Origin: JAEUKQ01 sp964414755
GTDB lineage: Bacteria; Pseudomonadota; Alphaproteobacteria; JAEUKQ01
DNA length: 30,533 bases
Direction: 5' to 3'
Assembly: GCA_964414755.1 (NCBI GenBank)
Contig: CAYPXH010000016.1
Span: 1 to 30,533, forward strand
Part shown: in pieces, positions 17,230-25,375 of the stretch
Layout of the letters: each line of letters begins with the position of its first letter
How positions within the stretch are numbered: position 1 is the stretch's first letter
Translations under genes and position numbers: made by a program
Notes under the pieces: generated by a model
The model's input: only the letters and a program-made list of their open reading frames with translations
Database searches by the model: none
Told to the model about the DNA's origin: nothing

Positions 17230-18441
17230 TTATTCCATGCGCTGTAAATCAAAAAGACGGCGATGCTCGGTTAAGGCAAAACGATCAGTCATGCCGGCAA
17301 TATAATCTGCGATATGACGTGCCGTTCGCATCTGGCCGGGTTGTAAATCTTTTATTTGCCATTCATTTGGTAAGGAAGCCGGAAACTGAATATAATAATC
17401 GAAAAGATCATGTACTATTTTTTTTGCCTTAACTGCCGTACGGTTCACCTGATAGTGACGATACATCCTACGAAAAAGGAATGATTTTAATTCTTGTGCC
17501 TGAATCCGGAAGTTAGGTGAAAAATGTGCTATATCTTCTGGACATATTCTAATGTCTTCGGTGCTTTTGATTTGGTAGCAATCAATTTGCTTCAAACTGT
17601 AACGAATAACATCGTTGACCATACTATGTACCAGTTGACGTACCAATTCATGTCGTAGCCTAGACCCGTGAAGAGATGGATATTTTTTTAAAACCTCTTT
17701 TAATATATCGCCAATAATTGAAATAGCGGCCAGTTCATCCATTGTAAAAAGGCTAGCCCTAAGCCCATCATCAATATCATGGCTGCTGTAGGCGATGTCA
17801 TCGGCGATAGCAGCTATTTGTGCTTCTAATCCTGGCCGGTCTGAAAGACGTAAATCCTGTTTTTCTAACGAATACGCCATAATATAAGCCGAAATTATAT
17901 CGGTTGGGTTGGTTGGTTGATTCGCTTTATTGGTCAATGGTCCGTTATGTTTAATAACCCCTTCTAAGCATGCCCAGCTAAGGTTAAGACCATCAAAGCT
18001 TGGGTAACGTTTTTCCAGCTCAACCAAAATCCGGAATGTTTGTTCGTTATGGCTAAACCCGCCATATGGTTGCATCGATGCTGCCAGTGCATCCTCACCA
18101 GCATGACCGAATGGGGTATGCCCTAAATCATGTGCCAAAGCTAAGGCCTCGGCCAAGTCTTCATCAACCCCAAGAATTCGGCTTATTGTTCGGGCAATCT
18201 GGGCAACCTCAAGGCTATGGGTTAGACGTGTTCGATAATGATCCCCTTCGTGTGCTATAAAGACTTGTGTTTTATGTTTTAATCGACGAAATGCCATGCT
18301 ATGGATAATACGATCGCGATCACGCTGAAACGGTGTGCGCAAATTGCTGTCGGCTTCAACATAAAGCCGTGCTGCATCTCGCTCAGCATTGCTGGCATAA
18401 GGTTGCAATTGAATGATGGTAAAGGACACAGACATGAACAC
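17230..18441 (-). CDS. dgt: Deoxyguanosinetriphosphate triphosphohydrolase-like protein
   Basis: A 403-residue HD-domain protein of the dGTPase-like family (the class common in Alphaproteobacteria). Dgt enzymes hydrolyse dNTPs to the deoxynucleoside and triphosphate. The family signature RTPFQRDRDRIIHSMAFRRL is at 35-54. The metal ligands are His75 in RLTHSLEVAQIA, the His-Asp pair 104-105 in ALAHDLGHTPFGHAGEDAL, and an Asp in AIADDIAYSSHDIDDG. Two in-frame ATGs (18441 and 18435) are equally possible, as only a weak purine-rich stretch precedes them. It is the first gene of the minus-strand dgt-argS-SPOR-nagZ run and is divergent from erpA. Substrate preference is not readable from the sequence. 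Confidence 0.93.
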   Translation of the reverse strand: MFMSVSFTIIQLQPYASNAERDAARLYVEADSNLRTPFQRDRDRIIHSMAFRRLKHKTQVFIAHEGDHYRTRLTHSLEVAQIARTISRILGVDEDLAEALALAHDLGHTPFGHAGEDALAASMQPYGGFSHNEQTFRILVELEKRYPSFDGLNLSWACLEGVIKHNGPLTNKANQPTNPTDIISAYIMAYSLEKQDLRLSDRPGLEAQIAAIADDIAYSSHDIDDGLRASLFTMDELAAISIIGDILKEVLKKYPSLHGSRLRHELVRQLVHSMVNDVIRYSLKQIDCYQIKSTEDIRICPEDIAHFSPNFRIQAQELKSFLFRRMYRHYQVNRTAVKAKKIVHDLFDYYIQFPASLPNEWQIKDLQPGQMRTARHIADYIAGMTDRFALTEHRRLFDLQRME

Positions 18442-18555
18442 TTTCTTTAAAAGGAATCTTTAGAAAAAAGATAGAATAGCCAAAGTCAAATAGCAAACCC
18501 AAAGAAGACGCATTATTCTTTTAACGATTTATTATCTTTATTTTCTGCAAAATAA

Positions 18556-18569
18556 ACCTATATATAGGT
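18556..18569. promoter_or_regulatory. Perfect 14-bp palindrome between dgt and erpA
   Basis: ACCTATATATAGGT is its own reverse complement. It lies 35 bases before erpA in the 162-base divergent region. Its TATA core could overlap the erpA -10 box, so it may be an operator for a dimeric regulator, for example an iron-sulfur or iron sensor (inference). It does not match an operator I can name. Confidence 0.35.
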
Positions 18570-18603
18570 CTAATAAAAGCACCCGATCCCAGGATACCAA
18601 ATT

Positions 18604-18981
18604 ATGAAATCGCTTTATCATTCTACTGCCACAAACACAATCAATACAGAATCACTGCATGTGACACCACAGGCTTTTCAACAGATTGAATCAATCCTGG
18701 CTCAGGAAAAGAAAACAGGCGGATACCTTCGAATAGCTGTTTTAGGTGGTGGATGTTCTGGTTTTCAGTATCATTATACAATTACAACCAGCCAAGAAAC
18801 TGATGACATCTTAATTGGCAAAGCCGGCAGAGGTGTTGTTGTTGATACAACCTCGTTGCCATTTCTGGTGAATTGTGTACTTGATTTTGTTGAAGATTTA
18901 TCTGGGGCTGGATTTCATATTAACAATCCTAATGCCCAGGCATCCTGTGGTTGTGGTAATTCTTTTGCACCAAAAATATAA
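18604..18981 (+). CDS. erpA: A-type iron-sulfur cluster carrier ErpA (HesB/IscA family)
   Basis: A 125-residue A-type carrier that delivers Fe-S clusters to apoproteins. In ErpA's case the targets include the MEP-pathway enzymes IspG and IspH. The three cluster-binding cysteines are present: Cys51 in GGGCSGFQY, and Cys115 and Cys117 in SCGCGNSF near the C terminus. The core LRIAVLGGGCSGFQY and FVEDLSGAGFHINNPNAQ is typical. The N-terminal ~18 residues are a polar, unconserved extension. AGGATA lies about 8 bases before the ATG. It begins the plus-strand group with the xthA-type gene and lies divergent from dgt, a common alphaproteobacterial arrangement. Assignment as ErpA rather than another IscA/SufA homologue rests on this context. 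Confidence 0.88.
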   Translation: MKSLYHSTATNTINTESLHVTPQAFQQIESILAQEKKTGGYLRIAVLGGGCSGFQYHYTITTSQETDDILIGKAGRGVVVDTTSLPFLVNCVLDFVEDLSGAGFHINNPNAQASCGCGNSFAPKI

Positions 18982-19048
18982 CTAATTACGCACTTAGTTC
19001 CCAAGCTGATTGGTTGTTTTAATTTACCTCTACCAAAGACGTTATAGC

Positions 19049-19897
19049 ATGGCACCCATGAATGAAAAATCGATATCAATCGCTAGCTGGAATATTAATT
19101 CGATTAGAGCGCATTTACCCCAGCTTACCCATTGGTTGCGGCAAGAACGACCGGATGTTGTTTTACTACAGGAAATTAAATGTCTTGAATTGCAGTTTCC
19201 AACCCAAGAAATTGAAGAACTTGGCTACAATTTACGAATTGTAGGACAGAAAACCTATAATGGTGTTGCTGTTTTAAGCAAATTTCCCATCCAGATTGAG
19301 CATGACAAGTTGCCTGGGTTATCAGCAGATGATCAGGCACGTTATCTTGAAGTCATCGTTGAAGCACAAAAAAGTGTCTGGCGGATTGCCAATGTTTATG
19401 TTCCCAATGGCAACCCCTACCCGGGTGACAAGTTCGATTACAAACTGCGCTGGCTTCATTGTCTGCGCACACATGCAGAGAACATTCTATCATACGAAGA
19501 GAAAACAATTATCGGGGGGGATTTTAATATAGCCCCGCAAGATTTGGATGTATATGACCCTGCTGGTTGGCAGAACGATGCTTTGTGCCGCCCTGAAAGC
19601 AGGCAGTTTTACCGGCAATTATTGAATCTTGGGTATAGTGATGCTTTACGTTTATTATACCCCAAAGATCAAATTTATACGTTCTGGGATTATCAGGGTG
19701 GTTGCTGGCCCCGTAATGCCGGACTACGCATTGACCATTTATTATTATCTCCACAAGCAGCCGATGTTTTAAAAGATGTTCAAGTTGATAAATATCTGCG
19801 TGCCGATGATAAACCATCAGATCATGTTGCAATTGTTGGCAAATTTGGCGATTATAGTAATATCCCAAATATCACTATGCACTCTGCACCACATTAA
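19049..19897 (+). CDS. xthA: Exonuclease III-type AP endonuclease
   Basis: A 282-residue member of the exonuclease III/AP endonuclease (EEP) family. These enzymes cut DNA 5' of abasic sites and act as 3'-5' exonucleases in base excision repair. The motifs are IASWNINSIRAHL (11-23), LLQEIK with the metal-binding Glu42, YNGVAVLSK, GGDFNIAP (Asp158 and Asn160), LRIDHLLLS and the C-terminal catalytic SDHVA (257-261). The start at 19049 is chosen because the family begins just before this point. An in-frame TTG at 19010 would add 13 residues, and a second ATG at 19058 is also possible. No strong ribosome-binding site is seen. It follows erpA by 67 bases. Confidence 0.92.
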   Translation: MAPMNEKSISIASWNINSIRAHLPQLTHWLRQERPDVVLLQEIKCLELQFPTQEIEELGYNLRIVGQKTYNGVAVLSKFPIQIEHDKLPGLSADDQARYLEVIVEAQKSVWRIANVYVPNGNPYPGDKFDYKLRWLHCLRTHAENILSYEEKTIIGGDFNIAPQDLDVYDPAGWQNDALCRPESRQFYRQLLNLGYSDALRLLYPKDQIYTFWDYQGGCWPRNAGLRIDHLLLSPQAADVLKDVQVDKYLRADDKPSDHVAIVGKFGDYSNIPNITMHSAPH

Positions 19898-20005
19898 AAG
19901 CGATTGTACTAATTATTACCTTCAATGTCTTTATCTTGACTTGAAAACTTAAAATCTTTAGCTGTTGTAATGTTTTTATCATTTACATAAGAATGAATTG
20001 ATCAC

Positions 20006-21169
20006 ATGAAAACAATCGCCCTTGTTGTAGCAGCTGGTCGTGGTGAGCGTTTTGGCCGATCACTGCCAAAACAATATTGTTTACTCGCTGGAAAGCCGGT
20101 TATTAGATATAGTTTGGAAACATTAACCAATAACCCGCATATTCACGCTGTCGCCGTTGTTGGACAGCCAGACCATGCTGATTTCTATAAGGACGCAACA
20201 AACGGTCTTAAGCTTTTACCTTTTATTGCCGGTGGTCAAACCCGGCAGCAGTCAGTTAAAAAAGGCCTTGAGGCAATACAAATTTATAAGCCAACCCATG
20301 TACTTATCCATGATGCAGCGCGACCTTTTGTTACACCAAAGTTGATTCAAAGCTTAATTGATGGCCTTAACGAATCACCAGCGGTTATCCCTGCAACAGC
20401 AGTTGTTGATACGTTAAAGCGTACTGATCATCAATTGCGGATTACAGGCACAGTTGATCGTCAATCATTATGGCGGGCGCAAACACCGCAAGCATTCGAT
20501 TACCAGTTAATATATGCTGTACATAAAAAATATACAGAACATAATTTTACAGATGACGCCAGCCTGTTCGAGGCCCAAGGGATTTCACCCTTGATTGTTA
20601 TTGGTGATGATGACAATATGAAAATAACGCTTGAACAAGATTTGGCAAAGGCAGAAAGAATTTTGGCTGCACCTTCAATTTACGAATATCGCTGTGGTAT
20701 GGGTTTTGATGTTCATGCTTATAAAACCGGAGATTATGTTACCTTAGGCGGCATAAAAATTGCCAACCATCATGCTCTCGAGGGGCATTCCGATGCTGAT
20801 GTTGGCTTACATGCCTTGGCTGATGCTATTTTAGGGGCGATTGGTGCCGGTGACATTGGTCAGCATTTTTCGCCCAAAGATATGCGGTGGCGTGGTGCTG
20901 ATTCCAGTATTTTCATTAAACACATCATGGAAATGGTTTTTAAAAAATCAGCCCACGTTATTAACGCTGATATAACCTTTATTTGCGAAAACCCAAAAAT
21001 TGGCCCGCATCGCCAGGCGATGACTGAAAAAATTGCTGCCCTGCTTCATATATCACATGATCGGGTGAATATTAAGGCTACGACAACGGAAAAACTTGGT
21101 TTTACCGGACGTGAAGAAGGGATAGCAGCACAAGCAGTTGTAAGTATTGCACTACCCACCAATCGTTGA
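20006..21169 (+). CDS. ispDF: Bifunctional IspD/IspF enzyme of the MEP isoprenoid pathway
   Basis: A 387-residue fusion. Residues 1 to about 225 are IspD (2-C-methyl-D-erythritol 4-phosphate cytidylyltransferase), with the CTP-binding VAAGRGERFGRSLPKQY and VLIHDAARPFV, then RAQTPQAF and TDDASL. Residues about 229-387 are IspF (2-C-methyl-D-erythritol 2,4-cyclodiphosphate synthase), with metal ligands in GMGFDVHAY and EGHSDADVGLHALADAILGA. FSPKDMRWRGADS and the C-terminal TTTEKLGFTGR complete the domain. The two steps flank IspE, and the fusion is typical of Alphaproteobacteria and some Campylobacterota. It sits 108 bases after the xthA-type gene, with no clear terminator after it. Both active sites look intact. 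Confidence 0.97.
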   Translation: MKTIALVVAAGRGERFGRSLPKQYCLLAGKPVIRYSLETLTNNPHIHAVAVVGQPDHADFYKDATNGLKLLPFIAGGQTRQQSVKKGLEAIQIYKPTHVLIHDAARPFVTPKLIQSLIDGLNESPAVIPATAVVDTLKRTDHQLRITGTVDRQSLWRAQTPQAFDYQLIYAVHKKYTEHNFTDDASLFEAQGISPLIVIGDDDNMKITLEQDLAKAERILAAPSIYEYRCGMGFDVHAYKTGDYVTLGGIKIANHHALEGHSDADVGLHALADAILGAIGAGDIGQHFSPKDMRWRGADSSIFIKHIMEMVFKKSAHVINADITFICENPKIGPHRQAMTEKIAALLHISHDRVNIKATTTEKLGFTGREEGIAAQAVVSIALPTNR

Positions 21170-21271
21170 TAAACAATTCTTGATAACAGAAAGACTCGTA
21201 AAAAAATCTGATAACCCTTGTAGTTGGCTATTGCAAAAACCTTTTATTGTTCTTGATAATGAAAACCACAG

Positions 21272-21300
21272 TTGACAAACTAGAAAAGTGTAAATAATTA
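21272..21300 (+). promoter_or_regulatory. Candidate promoter for tRNA-Thr
   Basis: A perfect -35 box TTGACA (21272-21277) is followed after 17 bases by TAATTA (21295-21300), about 75 bases upstream of the tRNA. It is the best promoter-like match in the ispDF-tRNA gap. Confidence 0.5.
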
Positions 21301-21380
21301 AAGTGTGGAAAAGGCACCCGGCGAATGTGCAAAAACTATTTTTCAATTTTGGCCGGAAATCCAATTTATAAGTGGCTTAT

Positions 21381-21455
21381 GCCGGATTAGCTCAGTGGTA
21401 GAGCAACTGATTTGTAATCAGTAGGCCGCAAGTTCGAATCTTGCATCCGGCACCA
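21381..21455 (+). tRNA. tRNA-Thr (anticodon TGT), CCA encoded
   Basis: A complete cloverleaf. The acceptor stem GCCGGAT/ATCCGGC is perfect, the D arm is GCTC...GAGC, and the anticodon stem ACTGA/TCAGT has loop TTTGTAA (anticodon TGT at 21413-21415). The T arm is GCAAG-TTCGAAT-CTTGC. Discriminator A and an encoded CCA follow. It reads ACA and, through wobble, other Thr codons. Confidence 0.97.
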
Positions 21456-21507
21456 TTTTCTTTGCAAAATCGAATACTTTATATCTGCATAACGTTGTTG
21501 GATTAGT

Positions 21508-21534
21508 ATAAAAAGACATTTTGTGTCTTTTTAT
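21508..21534 (+). terminator. Rho-independent terminator after tRNA-Thr
   Basis: An 11-bp stem ATAAAAAGACA / TGTCTTTTTAT around a 5-base loop ends in a T run. It lies 53 bases past the tRNA and separates it from dppA. Confidence 0.8.
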
Positions 21535-21559
21535 TCAGCTTATATATCCCGTTTTGATA

Positions 21560-21609
21560 TTGACATACCTTACTTGATCGTCATAGGCTGGTCCATCATC
21601 ATTTGATGG
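21560..21609 (+). promoter_or_regulatory. dppA upstream region: -35 box and leader hairpin
   Basis: A perfect TTGACA (21560-21565) is followed, 17 bases on, only by a poor -10 (ATAGGC). Downstream, CCATCA (21593-21598) can pair with TGATGG (21604-21609) in the presumed leader, just before AAGGGAG (21625-21631). A weak -10 suggests activator dependence, and the hairpin could affect translation, but neither is proven by sequence. Confidence 0.35.
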
Positions 21610-21638
21610 TGGTGGATCAACCTTAAGGGAGAAACTCG

Positions 21639-23234
21639 ATGAAAAGATATTTGTGGCAAGCACTTGCCGTTGCTGGGCTTACGCTGTCAGCAATTGCACC
21701 AGTGCAAGCACAGAACAAGACACTTGTATACTGCTCAGAAGGCAGTCCGGAAACTTTCAACCCACAATTGGCAACTTCGGGCACAACATTTGATGCTTCG
21801 TCAATTGCCATTTACAATCGTTTGGTTGAGGTGCGTGGCAGCAAGACTGAGGCAGAACCAGGCTTAGCCCAATCATGGACAGTTTCTGATGATGGCCTAG
21901 CCTATACATTTTATCTACGCCGTGGCGTTCAGTGGCATACAACACGCAACTTTACACCAACCAGACCATTTAACGCTGACGATGTTTTATTCAGCCTTAA
22001 ACGTATGATGGATGAAAAACATCCTTATCACAAGGTTTCAGGCGGAAATTACATCTATTTTAACGAAGTTGATGGACCAAATTTAATTAAATCAGTCGAA
22101 AAAGTTGATGATTATACAGTAAAAATTACCTTGACCAAACCTGATGCTACCTTCATCAGCATTTTAACGTTGCATTCATTTTCAATTCTGTCGGCTGAAT
22201 ATGCTGATAAATTATTGAAAGCGGGTACACCGGAAAGACTGGACACCGACCCAGTGGGAACAGGGCCTTTCGTCTTAGTGAATTACCAAAAGGATTCGGC
22301 AATTCGGTATACGAAGAATGATAAATATTGGCGTGGTGCAGCTAAAATTGATACTTTAGTTTTTGCAATCACAAAAGATGCTTCCATTCGTTATCAGAAA
22401 ATGCGTGCGGGTGAATGCCATGTGATGGCATACCCCAATCCGGCCGAGATCGAAGCAATGAAAGCCGATAAAAATCTGCGCGTTTTACAACAAGAAGGTT
22501 TCAATATCGGTTATCTTGCTTTTAACACAGAAAAGAAGCCCTTCAATGACAAACGTGTACGGCAGGCTATCAACATGGCTTTAAACAAAGCCAATATTGT
22601 TAAGGCCGTATATCTTGGTTCGGGAACACCAGCAACAAACCCGATCCCGCCAACTCTTTGGTCTTATAATAAAAGCGTAAAAGACTATCAGTATGATGTT
22701 AACAAGGCTAAGGAATTATTGGCTGCTGCCGGTTATCCTAATGGCTTTGAAGCAACATTATGGTGGATGCCAGTTCAACGTCCATACAACCCAAATGCCA
22801 AGGCAATGGCTGAATTAATGCAGGCCGATTTGGCAAAAGTTGGCATTAAAGTTCGCCTAGTTAGCTATGAATGGGGTGAATATTTAGACCGTTTGCGCAA
22901 AGGCGAACATGATATGGGGTTGCTTGGCTGGACAGGTGACTATGGTGATCCAGACAACTTCTTTGGCAACCTGTTGTCATGCGCTGCTGCTGGCTCTAGC
23001 ACAGCTCGGTGGTGCCATAAACCCTTTGATGACTTAATTGTTAAGGCACGGCAAGTAAGTAATCAAGCCGAACGTACAAAACTTTACGAACAAGCACAGG
23101 TTATCTTTAAGGAAGAAGCACCATGGTTTACCATTGCGCACTCGATAGCTACCGAGATTACCCGGTCCAATGTGACAGGTTATCAAATTAGCCCGTTTGG
23201 TTCGCATGATTTTTATGGTGTTGAATTGAAGTAA
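21639..23234 (+). CDS. dppA: Periplasmic dipeptide-binding protein DppA
   Basis: A 531-residue solute-binding protein of the SBP_bac_5 family, feeding the DppBCDF importer. It has a signal peptide (MKRYLWQALAVAGLTLSAIA, likely cleavage after VQA). The mature N terminus KTLVYCSEGSPETFNPQLAT is nearly the E. coli DppA sequence from memory. The four cysteines (32, 260, 448 and 459) sit where DppA forms two disulfides, and GWTGDYGDPDN (430-440) holds the Asp that binds the peptide amino group. EWGEYL and MPVQRPYNPNA are also DppA-like. AAGGGAG precedes the ATG by 7 bases. A terminator separates it from dppB, likely giving excess binding protein. E. coli DppA also imports haem and 5-aminolevulinate; whether this one does is unknown. 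Confidence 0.95.
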   Translation: MKRYLWQALAVAGLTLSAIAPVQAQNKTLVYCSEGSPETFNPQLATSGTTFDASSIAIYNRLVEVRGSKTEAEPGLAQSWTVSDDGLAYTFYLRRGVQWHTTRNFTPTRPFNADDVLFSLKRMMDEKHPYHKVSGGNYIYFNEVDGPNLIKSVEKVDDYTVKITLTKPDATFISILTLHSFSILSAEYADKLLKAGTPERLDTDPVGTGPFVLVNYQKDSAIRYTKNDKYWRGAAKIDTLVFAITKDASIRYQKMRAGECHVMAYPNPAEIEAMKADKNLRVLQQEGFNIGYLAFNTEKKPFNDKRVRQAINMALNKANIVKAVYLGSGTPATNPIPPTLWSYNKSVKDYQYDVNKAKELLAAAGYPNGFEATLWWMPVQRPYNPNAKAMAELMQADLAKVGIKVRLVSYEWGEYLDRLRKGEHDMGLLGWTGDYGDPDNFFGNLLSCAAAGSSTARWCHKPFDDLIVKARQVSNQAERTKLYEQAQVIFKEEAPWFTIAHSIATEITRSNVTGYQISPFGSHDFYGVELK

Positions 23235-23254
23235 TTTTTACTTCTTAAATTGCC

Positions 23255-23289
23255 AAGGGCTTTATCTTTCAGGTAAAGCCCTTTTTTTT
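23255..23289 (+). terminator. Intercistronic terminator between dppA and dppB
   Basis: A 10-bp stem AAGGGCTTTA / TAAAGCCCTT with a 9-base loop is followed by eight T. It lies 20 bases past dppA. Partial termination here would make dppA mRNA more abundant than dppBCDF mRNA. Confidence 0.88.
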
Positions 23290-23468
23290 ATTTTATAGCG
23301 GTTCTATATGATGTAACAGCACTGTTTCATAAAATTAATGTACTACAAGATGAATTCTTGGTCATAAATATGGAATAACTAAAAAGAATAGTTTACTTTT
23401 TCTTCAGAAGTCTGTTTATTGATGCCTAATTGTTATTGATGACCCCGTTGAAAGATTAAAGCAGGCAA

Positions 23469-24479
23469 ATGTTGCGTTTTTTTCTCAATCGCTTTTTATT
23501 ATTAATACCAACTTTTATTGGTGTTACGCTGCTGACGTTTTCTATGGTCCGTCTGATCAAGGGTGATCCGATAACCGCAATGCTTGGCGAACGCGCCGTT
23601 GACCCCCGCTGGGTTGAAGAAGCCAAGGCAAGACTTGGTTTAGATCAGCCGTTAATTGTGCAGTACGGCATTTACATTAGTCAGGTTGTACAAGGCGATT
23701 TGGGAAATTCTATTGTTACATCCAAACCAGTTCTTAGCGAATTTTGGGATTTGTTTCCTGCAACAATAGAGCTTGCGCTATCGGCCATGTTGTTTGGTAT
23801 TGTTTTTGGCATACCGCTTGGAATTATTGCTGCCCTAAGACGCGGTAAAGTTAGCGATTATCTAACAATGGGCACAGCCTTGACAGGACAATCACTACCA
23901 ATTTTTTGGTGGGGTCTTTTGTTGATATTGTTATTTTCCATTACGCTTGGCTGGACACCTGTATCAGGTCGCTTGTCTTTTGAATTTTATGTCGAGCCAA
24001 TCACAGGATTTTTATTGTTGGATTGTATCCTAAGCAATGATTGGCCGGCTTTTTATTCCGCCATGCACCACCTTATACTTCCGACATTGGCACTTGGAAC
24101 AATTCCACTTGCCATTATTGCGCGTATGACTCGTTCATCGATGATCGAGGTAATGGGTGAAGACTATATAAGAACAGCAAAAGCTAAAGGGTTAAACCCC
24201 AAAAGGATCGTTTTAATCCATGGTCTGCGCAATGCCCTGATACCGGTTATTACTGTTATCGGCCTTCAAACTGGCTCGCTGCTGGCGGGTGCTGTATTGA
24301 CAGAAACGATATTTTCTTGGCCTGGTATTGGCAAATGGCTTATCGATTCGCTTGACCGGCGTGATTACCCTGTTTTGCAGGGAGCAGTTTTATTAGTTGC
24401 CAGTTTTATCATGATTGTTAACTTCATAATCGATATTTTATATGGGCTTATAAACCCAAGGATTCGCCATGGCCGCTGA
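23469..24479 (+). CDS. dppB: Dipeptide ABC transporter permease DppB
   Basis: A 336-residue inner-membrane permease with six membrane helices. It begins MLRFFLNRFLLLIPTFIGVT, followed by the conserved MVRLIKGDPITAMLGERA. The cytoplasmic EAA loop, MGEDYIRTAKAKGLNPKRIV, contacts the ATPase subunits. GLQTGSLLAGAVLTETIFSWPGIG near the C terminus is typical of DppB/OppB. It lies 234 bases after dppA beyond a terminator, so it may need its own promoter; none is clear. Only a weak GCAGG precedes the ATG. It overlaps dppC by 11 bases. Confidence 0.94.
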   Translation: MLRFFLNRFLLLIPTFIGVTLLTFSMVRLIKGDPITAMLGERAVDPRWVEEAKARLGLDQPLIVQYGIYISQVVQGDLGNSIVTSKPVLSEFWDLFPATIELALSAMLFGIVFGIPLGIIAALRRGKVSDYLTMGTALTGQSLPIFWWGLLLILLFSITLGWTPVSGRLSFEFYVEPITGFLLLDCILSNDWPAFYSAMHHLILPTLALGTIPLAIIARMTRSSMIEVMGEDYIRTAKAKGLNPKRIVLIHGLRNALIPVITVIGLQTGSLLAGAVLTETIFSWPGIGKWLIDSLDRRDYPVLQGAVLLVASFIMIVNFIIDILYGLINPRIRHGR

Positions 24480-25374
24480 AATAGACCAAAAAACATCCCA
24501 TCAAGTAATAGTTCCAAGTGTTTTTGCAGAATTTTGGCGCAACTTTTCAAGAAACAAAGGGGCACTGGTTGGTTTTTTTCTGATTGTTGCCCTAATTATC
24601 GTTGCGATTTTAGCGGACTTATTGGCCCCTTATGATCCTGCATACCAGTTTGAAGGACGTTTTCTGTTACCACCCGCCTGGGTAGAAGGCAGTATGGTTG
24701 ACCATTTTTTGGGCACAGATAACGTTGGGCGTGATATTTTATCACGGCTTATTCATGGTGCACGTTTATCTCTGATTATCGGGTTAATCGTTGTTACACT
24801 TTCGTTGGTTTTTGGTGTATCACTTGGGTTGATTGCCGGTTATTTTGGCGGCTGGGTTGATTTTATGATCATGCGTCTTATGGACATTATTCAAGCACTC
24901 CCTAGCCTTCTCATGGCCTTGGTAATTATTGCAATCTTAGAAAAAAGTCTAACAAACGCTATGATTGCTATATCGATTACAGTCTTACCACATTACGCCC
25001 GCTTAACACGGGCTGCAGTTATATCTGAAATTAACAAAGAATATGTTATTGCTTCACGTGTTGCTGGCGCTGGTTCATTAAGACTTATGTTAATAACATT
25101 GCTGCCAAACTGTCTTCCGCCATTAATTGTGCAAGCAACTTTAAGTTTTTCAAGCGCCATTCTTGATGCAGCCGCGCTTGGTTTTTTGGGGTACGGCGCA
25201 CAACCACCAACAGCCGAATGGGGAACAATGTTATCTGAAGCACGCAGTTTTATCACACAGCATCCATGGATTGTTACTCTACCTGGGTTATGTATTTTGA
25301 TAACCGTATTGGCCTTTAACCTAATGGGTGATGGATTGCGTGATGCCCTAGACCCTAAACTAAAGCGGACATAA
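24469..25374 (+). CDS. dppC: Dipeptide ABC transporter permease DppC
   Basis: A 301-residue permease, partner of DppB. An N-terminal cytoplasmic segment EFWRNFSRNKGALVGFF leads into TM1, followed by LADLLAPYDP and HFLGTDNVGRDILSRLIHGA, the DppC/OppC signature. The EAA loop is INKEYVIASRVAGAGSLRLM, and LGFLGYGAQPPTAEWGTML and FNLMGDGLRDALDP end the domain. All motifs are intact. The start overlaps dppB by 11 bases and dppD begins 1 base after its stop, so dppBCDF is one tightly coupled transcription unit. Confidence 0.95.
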   Translation: MAAEIDQKTSHQVIVPSVFAEFWRNFSRNKGALVGFFLIVALIIVAILADLLAPYDPAYQFEGRFLLPPAWVEGSMVDHFLGTDNVGRDILSRLIHGARLSLIIGLIVVTLSLVFGVSLGLIAGYFGGWVDFMIMRLMDIIQALPSLLMALVIIAILEKSLTNAMIAISITVLPHYARLTRAAVISEINKEYVIASRVAGAGSLRLMLITLLPNCLPPLIVQATLSFSSAILDAAALGFLGYGAQPPTAEWGTMLSEARSFITQHPWIVTLPGLCILITVLAFNLMGDGLRDALDPKLKRT

Positions 25375-25375
25375 C

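Noticed and set aside
19524..19868. Minus-strand 114-codon frame within the xthA-type gene
   Set aside because: It is antisense to a conserved catalytic domain and low in complexity (His/Gln-rich), with no ribosome-binding site.
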